DNA of 10,617 nucleotides from Gammaproteobacteria bacterium (lineage in GTDB: Bacteria; Pseudomonadota; Gammaproteobacteria; Xanthomonadales; Xanthomonadaceae), in contig JANYBA010000351.1 of NCBI GenBank assembly GCA_025360985.1, positions 1 to 10,617 on the forward strand. The letters are read 5' to 3'. Shown piece by piece: positions 7,900 to 10,617 of the stretch (the stretch's first letter is position 1; every line of letters begins with the position of its first letter). A program made the position numbers and the translations under genes. The notes beneath the pieces were generated by a model, which did not search any database, was not told the origin of the DNA, and saw nothing but the letters and a program-made list of their open reading frames with translations.

Positions 7900-7905
7900 A
7901 CTGTC
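7886..7905 (+). repeat. Direct repeat copy 1, at the 3' end of rnpB
   Basis: CTCCGCCACTGTC (7893-7905) spans the last seven bases of the rnpB P1 stem and six bases beyond. The identical 13-mer lies at 9765-9777, after the kinase-rhodanese gene. Both copies are preceded by CGGT separated by three or four bases. It may mark an insertion boundary, or it may be coincidence. Confidence 0.55.
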
Positions 7906-7977
7906 ATCTGGCGACCCCCGGCGCCGCCAATTTACGGCATCATGGCGCTAGGGCTCGCCAGTCCAGGACCGCTTCAC

Positions 7978-9735
7978 ATGAGCGAACTTCTCGCCCGAAT
8001 CACTGCTGCATTGGCCGACCGCTACCCGGTGGAGCGGGAACTTGGTCGGGGCGGGATGGCTACGGTGTACCTGGCGAATGATCTCAAGCACCACCGCCTC
8101 GTCGCAGTTAAGGTGTTGAGCCAGGACTTGGCGGCGATGCTCGGCCCGGCGCGCTTCCTGCGCGAGATCGAGCTGGCCGCCAAGCTCAGCCATCCGCACA
8201 TCCTGCCACTGTACGACTCGGGCCAGGTCGACGGCCTGCTGTTCTATGTCATGCCCTATATGGAGGGCGAGTCGCTGCGGGCGCGGCTCGATCGCGACAA
8301 ACAGCTGCCGATAGAGGAAGCGGTGGCGCTGGCCCGGAAAGTCGCCGGCGCGCTCGACTACGCGCACCGGCACAACGTCATCCACCGGGACATCAAACCG
8401 GAAAACATCCTCCTGCATGAGGGTGAACCCGTGGTCGCGGATTTCGGAATTGCGCTCGCTGTGAGCGAAGCGGGCGGAGATCGGCTCACCGGCACCGGCC
8501 TTTCGATCGGTACGCCCTACTACATGAGTCCGGAACAGGCGACTGGAGACCGCCAACTCGATGCCCGTTCCGATATCTATTCCCTGGGCTGCGTCCTGTT
8601 CGAGATGCTGGCGGGCGAGCCGCCGCACGTCGGTTCCACAGCGCAGGCGGTGCTAGCGCGCATCCTCACCGAACCCCCGCGCGAACTTCGCAAGCTGCGC
8701 TCGAGCGCTTCGCCGACACTGGAGCGCGTGGTCGCCAAGTCGCTGGCCAGGGTTCCGGCGGACCGTTATCCAACGGCATCGACGTTCGCCGACGCTCTGT
8801 CCCGGTCCGGAGCAGACGATCAGCGCAGCGGGCCGACCGAAATTTATTCGGCCCCTGCGGCTGTCGACAGCCACGCGACTCCACCCACGCGCCGTCATCT
8901 AAATCTTGCACGCATTGCGCCGTGGATTGTGACCGTGTTGGCGCTGGGCGTGGCCGCATCCTTCGCGTTGCGCCCGATGTTCACGCCGGCTGTGCCGGTT
9001 GTGCCGGTTGTGCCGGTTGTGCCGGTTAGTGACGAGTTAAGTACCGAACAGTTCAAGCAGATCCTCGCCGAGGACCAGGCTATCGTGCTCGATACCCGCC
9101 CTCATCTTGAATATTCCATCAGCCACATCCCCGGCGCACTCAACGTGGCCGCCCGCCCGGGCGTTCCGATGTCGATGTACGAGTCCGATGTTGCCGAGGT
9201 GACGCGGTTGGTCGGAGGCAACCTGAAGCGGGCGCTAGTGCTGTATTGCAACGGCCCCTTCTGTCCCAAGAGCAAGCGGCTATCCGGGGAGCTCGGCGCG
9301 GTCGGGTACACCGATATCAGACGCTACCAGCTCGGTATTCCGGTGTGGCGCGCTTTCGGCGGTGTCACGGTGACCGAAGTCGATGGCCTGCGGCACGTCG
9401 TTCAGCTTGATCGTACCGCCGTGCTTATCGATGTTCGCGAACCTGATTTGTTCGCCGCGGGCACGCTTGCGAGTGCGCGCAACATACCCCGTAACGGGGT
9501 ACTGGAAGATAGGGATGTCGGCGAGATTCGCGCTGCCAAAGACGATGGTCGCCTGCCGATGACCGACCACAATACGCGGGTTATCGTGATTGGTCGCACC
9601 GGTGGCGACGCTCGTTTCGTTGCCCAAGCCATCGCCAACGAGGCTTTCCACAACGTCTCGTATTTTCCCGGCACATTCGAGGAAGCCAAAGCTGCCCTCG
9701 CGCAGCCATCGCCCCCGGCGGAGAGCCAGCCGTGA
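7978..9735 (+). CDS. Membrane Ser/Thr protein kinase fused to two extracytoplasmic rhodanese-like domains
   Basis: This is a 585-residue fusion protein. The kinase domain (about 16-275) shows GRGGMATV (23-30), Lys45, Glu63, HRDIKPEN (136-143, catalytic Asp138), DFG (155-157) and GTPYYMSPE (178-186), so it should be active and of the RD type. Its N-terminal style (LLARITAALADRYPVERELGRGGMATVYLA region) resembles kinases abundant in Gemmatimonadota and Acidobacteria. A transmembrane helix lies at about 313-331, followed by a (VVP)n linker encoded by a tandem repeat. Rhodanese domain 1 (about 352-463) has LDTR (371-374), HIPGA (383-387) and an active-site-like loop starting at Cys424 (YCNGPFCPKS). 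Rhodanese domain 2 (about 470-575) has LIDVRE and a matching VIVIGRTGGDAR segment with no cysteine. Rhodaneses transfer sulfane sulfur through a cysteine persulfide. The start ATG at 7978 is chosen because AGGA (7965-7968) lies nine bases upstream; the frame is open further upstream but only inside rnpB. Function is unknown; a redox or sulfur sensor-kinase is a reasonable guess. Confidence 0.9.
   Translation: MSELLARITAALADRYPVERELGRGGMATVYLANDLKHHRLVAVKVLSQDLAAMLGPARFLREIELAAKLSHPHILPLYDSGQVDGLLFYVMPYMEGESLRARLDRDKQLPIEEAVALARKVAGALDYAHRHNVIHRDIKPENILLHEGEPVVADFGIALAVSEAGGDRLTGTGLSIGTPYYMSPEQATGDRQLDARSDIYSLGCVLFEMLAGEPPHVGSTAQAVLARILTEPPRELRKLRSSASPTLERVVAKSLARVPADRYPTASTFADALSRSGADDQRSGPTEIYSAPAAVDSHATPPTRRHLNLARIAPWIVTVLALGVAASFALRPMFTPAVPVVPVVPVVPVSDELSTEQFKQILAEDQAIVLDTRPHLEYSISHIPGALNVAARPGVPMSMYESDVAEVTRLVGGNLKRALVLYCNGPFCPKSKRLSGELGAVGYTDIRRYQLGIPVWRAFGGVTVTEVDGLRHVVQLDRTAVLIDVREPDLFAAGTLASARNIPRNGVLEDRDVGEIRAAKDDGRLPMTDHNTRVIVIGRTGGDARFVAQAIANEAFHNVSYFPGTFEEAKAALAQPSPPAESQP
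8992..9027 (+). repeat. Four perfect copies of a 9-bp tandem repeat
   Basis: The unit GTGCCGGTT occurs four times without mismatch and encodes Val-Pro-Val units in the linker between the transmembrane helix and the first rhodanese domain. The unit length is a multiple of three, so copy-number change would lengthen or shorten the periplasmic stalk without breaking the frame. Confidence 0.95.
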
Positions 9736-9756
9736 CTGAGTGCTGAAAGCCATGAT

Positions 9757-9777
9757 CGGTTGACCTCCGCCACTGTC
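9757..9777 (+). repeat. Direct repeat copy 2, downstream of the kinase-rhodanese gene
   Basis: CTCCGCCACTGTC at 9765-9777 equals the sequence across the 3' end of rnpB. The upstream CGGT is also shared, with a one-base spacing difference. It starts 22 bases after the stop codon of the kinase gene, so the two copies bracket that gene alone. Confidence 0.55.
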
Positions 9778-9940
9778 CTACCCCCCGTCCCAAAGGGCTT
9801 GCACTGCGCACTGGAACTCGTTCCAGTCGCAGCCTCCTCCCGGCTGTTCCCAGGCACCTGACCCGTCCGTACCGCGGCACCGGTCACGCCCCAGGCAAAT
9901 TCGTGCCTAAACAAGGCCTCCATAACGATTCTTAAACAAA

Positions 9941-9952
9941 ACTCTTAAGAGT
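9941..9952. repeat. 12-bp perfect palindrome in the AT-rich region upstream of mraZ
   Basis: ACTCTTAAGAGT is its own reverse complement. A second CTTAA half lies 10 bases to the left (9931-9935). Perfect dyads of this size often bind dimeric regulators, but the recogniser, if any, is unknown. It lies about 46 bp upstream of the -35 box proposed for mraZ. Confidence 0.5.
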
Positions 9953-9997
9953 CTGCAAGGCTTTGATTCCCATAGCGAAATTTCCCTTGACTGGTCC

Positions 9998-10026
9998 TTG
10001 ACAGTCCCAAGACGCGGGTCTAACGT
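9998..10026 (+). promoter_or_regulatory. Proposed sigma70 promoter of mraZ and the dcw cluster
   Basis: A perfect -35 hexamer TTGACA (9998-10003) is followed after 17 bp by TAACGT (10021-10026), a three-of-six -10 box. The predicted start near 10033 leaves about 40 nt of leader before mraZ. A second -35-like TTGACT lies at 9987-9992 but has no -10 at a suitable distance. The -10 overlaps the GGG boxes described separately, as expected for autorepression. Confidence 0.55.
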
Positions 10027-10060
10027 GGGCTACCGAGGGATTTTCGGGTTTTTTGTGGGG
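10015..10060 (+). promoter_or_regulatory. Phased GGG boxes, putative MraZ operator
   Basis: MraZ of E. coli represses its own operon by binding direct TGGGN repeats spaced by 5 nt. Here GGG triplets begin at 10016, 10027, 10037, 10046 and 10057: CGGGT, TGGGC, AGGGA, CGGGT and TGGGG. The spacing is 9 to 11 bases, about one helical turn. They lie from the proposed -10 box to 12 bases before the mraZ start, where binding would block transcription. Only two of the five match TGGGN exactly. Confidence 0.6.
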
Positions 10061-10071
10061 AATTGTGGAAG

Positions 10072-10515
10072 ATGTTCCAGGGCGAGACCGCGGTCACCAT
10101 CGATGACAAAGGCCGGTTGGCGATTCCAATCGCCTATCGCGAGCCTGTCGCGAAAGCCGGCGGTCGCTTGGTCGTTGCCTACAACCCCTACGAAACCGGC
10201 TGCTTGTGGTTGTACCCGGAAGCGGCTTGGGAGAAAGTCCGCGACCAGGTCATGGCGCTGCCCAACGCCAAGCGCGTGCATCGCAACCTGCAATTGAAAC
10301 TGGTCGGCGCGGCCACGCCGGTCGAGCCCGACGGCAACGGTCGCGTACTGGTGCCGGCGAGCCATCGCAACGCCGCCGGCATCGACAAGAAGGCGGTGCT
10401 GCTCGGCATGGGCAACAAGTTCGAAGTGTGGAGCGAGCAGGCGCACTTGGCCCAGATCCGCCAGACCATCGGCGAAGTCGAGGTCAGCGACGACATGCTC
10501 GATTTGAGGCTGTAA
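10072..10515 (+). CDS. mraZ: Transcriptional regulator MraZ
   Basis: MraZ is the AbrB-like DNA-binding ring protein encoded first in the dcw cluster, where it controls its own operon and hence division and cell-wall genes. The 147-residue product has the two tandem SpoVT/AbrB-like halves with DxxGR motifs at 11-15 (DDKGR) and 87-91 (DGNGR). Typical segments are MFQGETAV at the start, CLWLYP (44-49) and GNKFEVW near the end. I chose the ATG at 10072 because family members begin MF(R/Q)G; a TTG three codons upstream is also open. The ribosome binding site is unclear, with GGGG at 10057-10060. The gene is followed after 2 bp by rsmH. Confidence 0.95.
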   Translation: MFQGETAVTIDDKGRLAIPIAYREPVAKAGGRLVVAYNPYETGCLWLYPEAAWEKVRDQVMALPNAKRVHRNLQLKLVGAATPVEPDGNGRVLVPASHRNAAGIDKKAVLLGMGNKFEVWSEQAHLAQIRQTIGEVEVSDDMLDLRL

Positions 10516-10517
10516 CG

Positions 10518-10617
10518 GTGACGGTCGGGACGCGCGCCCCCGCGCCCAGCCCAAGCCATCTACCGGTGATGTTCGAACAGGTCATGGACGGCCTGCGTGT
10601 GCGTAGGGATGGCAGGT
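10518..10617 (+). CDS. rsmH: 16S rRNA (cytosine1402-N4)-methyltransferase RsmH, N-terminal fragment
   Basis: RsmH (MraW) methylates N4 of C1402 in 16S rRNA, the same nucleotide that RsmI modifies on its ribose. Only the first 33 codons are in the window and the frame runs off the right edge. After a short proline/alanine-rich leader, HLPVMFEQVMDGLRVRRDGR fits the family's N-terminal pattern HxPVxxxEVxxGL...DG. The proposed start is GTG at 10518, with GAGG (10506-10509) eight bases upstream inside the end of mraZ. The two-base gap to mraZ and the gene order mraZ-rsmH are those of the dcw operon. Confidence 0.88.
   Translation, partial: MTVGTRAPAPSPSHLPVMFEQVMDGLRVRRDGR

Larger units (their letters stand above)
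9736..10071. other. Non-coding region between the kinase-rhodanese gene and mraZ
   Basis: I find no credible gene on either strand in these 336 bases. The left half (to about 9900) is GC-rich and holds the second copy of the rnpB-end repeat (9757-9777) and a small hairpin, ACTGGAA/TTCCAGT with a four-base loop (9810-9827), not followed by a T-run. The right half (about 9905-9990) is clearly AT-richer than the rest of the window and holds a 12-bp perfect palindrome, then the mraZ promoter and operator. Antisense open frames reaching in from the kinase gene are GC-driven and lack family similarity. Confidence 0.75.

Noticed and set aside
7816..7977. A 54-codon upstream extension of the kinase-rhodanese gene
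   Set aside because: The extension lies mostly within the RNase P RNA and has no protein similarity, while the ATG at 7978 has AGGA nine bases upstream and begins right at the kinase N-terminal region.
9810..9827. Hairpin after the kinase-rhodanese gene as a terminator
   Set aside because: The stem is only seven pairs and no T-run follows on either strand, so termination is not supported.
1..10617. CRISPR arrays, insertion sequences, integrases or tRNA genes
   Set aside because: I found no spaced repeats, transposase or integrase motifs, or tRNA cloverleaf on either strand by eye.

Overview
The window is about 10.6 kb of GC-rich DNA with a strong bias to G/C in third codon positions. It looks like chromosomal DNA of a gammaproteobacterium, most likely Lysobacterales (Xanthomonadales), for example a Rhodanobacteraceae-like lineage. 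The basis is synteny: yraN-lpoA facing rsmI, then rnpB, then mraZ-rsmH at the head of the division and cell-wall (dcw) cluster, an order known from Pseudomonas and Xanthomonas relatives. The taxonomic placement is inference; no 16S or other marker is present.

Left part, minus strand (about 100-4220). Reading from right to left there is an operon-like run: lpoA (lipoprotein activator of PBP1A), yraN (UPF0102), an FAD-linked oxidase of the GlcD / D-2-hydroxyacid dehydrogenase type, and a uracil-DNA glycosylase superfamily gene. The last is broken as written by a one-base deletion near position 551. It starts inside the stop codon of the oxidase gene (ATGA overlap), and a long stable hairpin (30-96) follows its stop. 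The short divergent region 4221-4302 separates lpoA from rsmI.

Middle, plus strand (about 4303-9735). rsmI (16S rRNA C1402 2'-O-methyltransferase) overlaps by 4 bp (GTGA) a 785-residue membrane Ser/Thr kinase whose extracytoplasmic part is a TolB-N-like domain plus TPRs. Next is the RNase P RNA gene rnpB (7539-7899) with a possible extended -10 promoter overlapping the end of the kinase gene. Right behind rnpB lies a second membrane Ser/Thr kinase (585 residues). Its extracytoplasmic region carries two rhodanese-like domains, the first with a candidate active-site cysteine and the second apparently without one. A 13-bp sequence from the 3' end of rnpB recurs just after this gene, so the kinase-rhodanese gene may be an insertion at rnpB.

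Right part (9736-10617). A 336-bp non-coding region becomes AT-rich toward its right end. It holds a palindrome, a hairpin, a good -35/-10 pair and a phased row of GGG boxes that fit an MraZ operator. mraZ and the first 33 codons of rsmH follow.

How it fits together: the core genes serve ribosome modification, tRNA processing and cell-wall synthesis and division. Two transmembrane Hanks-type kinases have been placed on either side of rnpB in an otherwise conserved neighbourhood. They may couple an envelope signal (possibly sulfur or redox chemistry for the rhodanese fusion) to cytoplasmic phosphorylation. That link is a hypothesis; the domain architecture is visible in the sequence.
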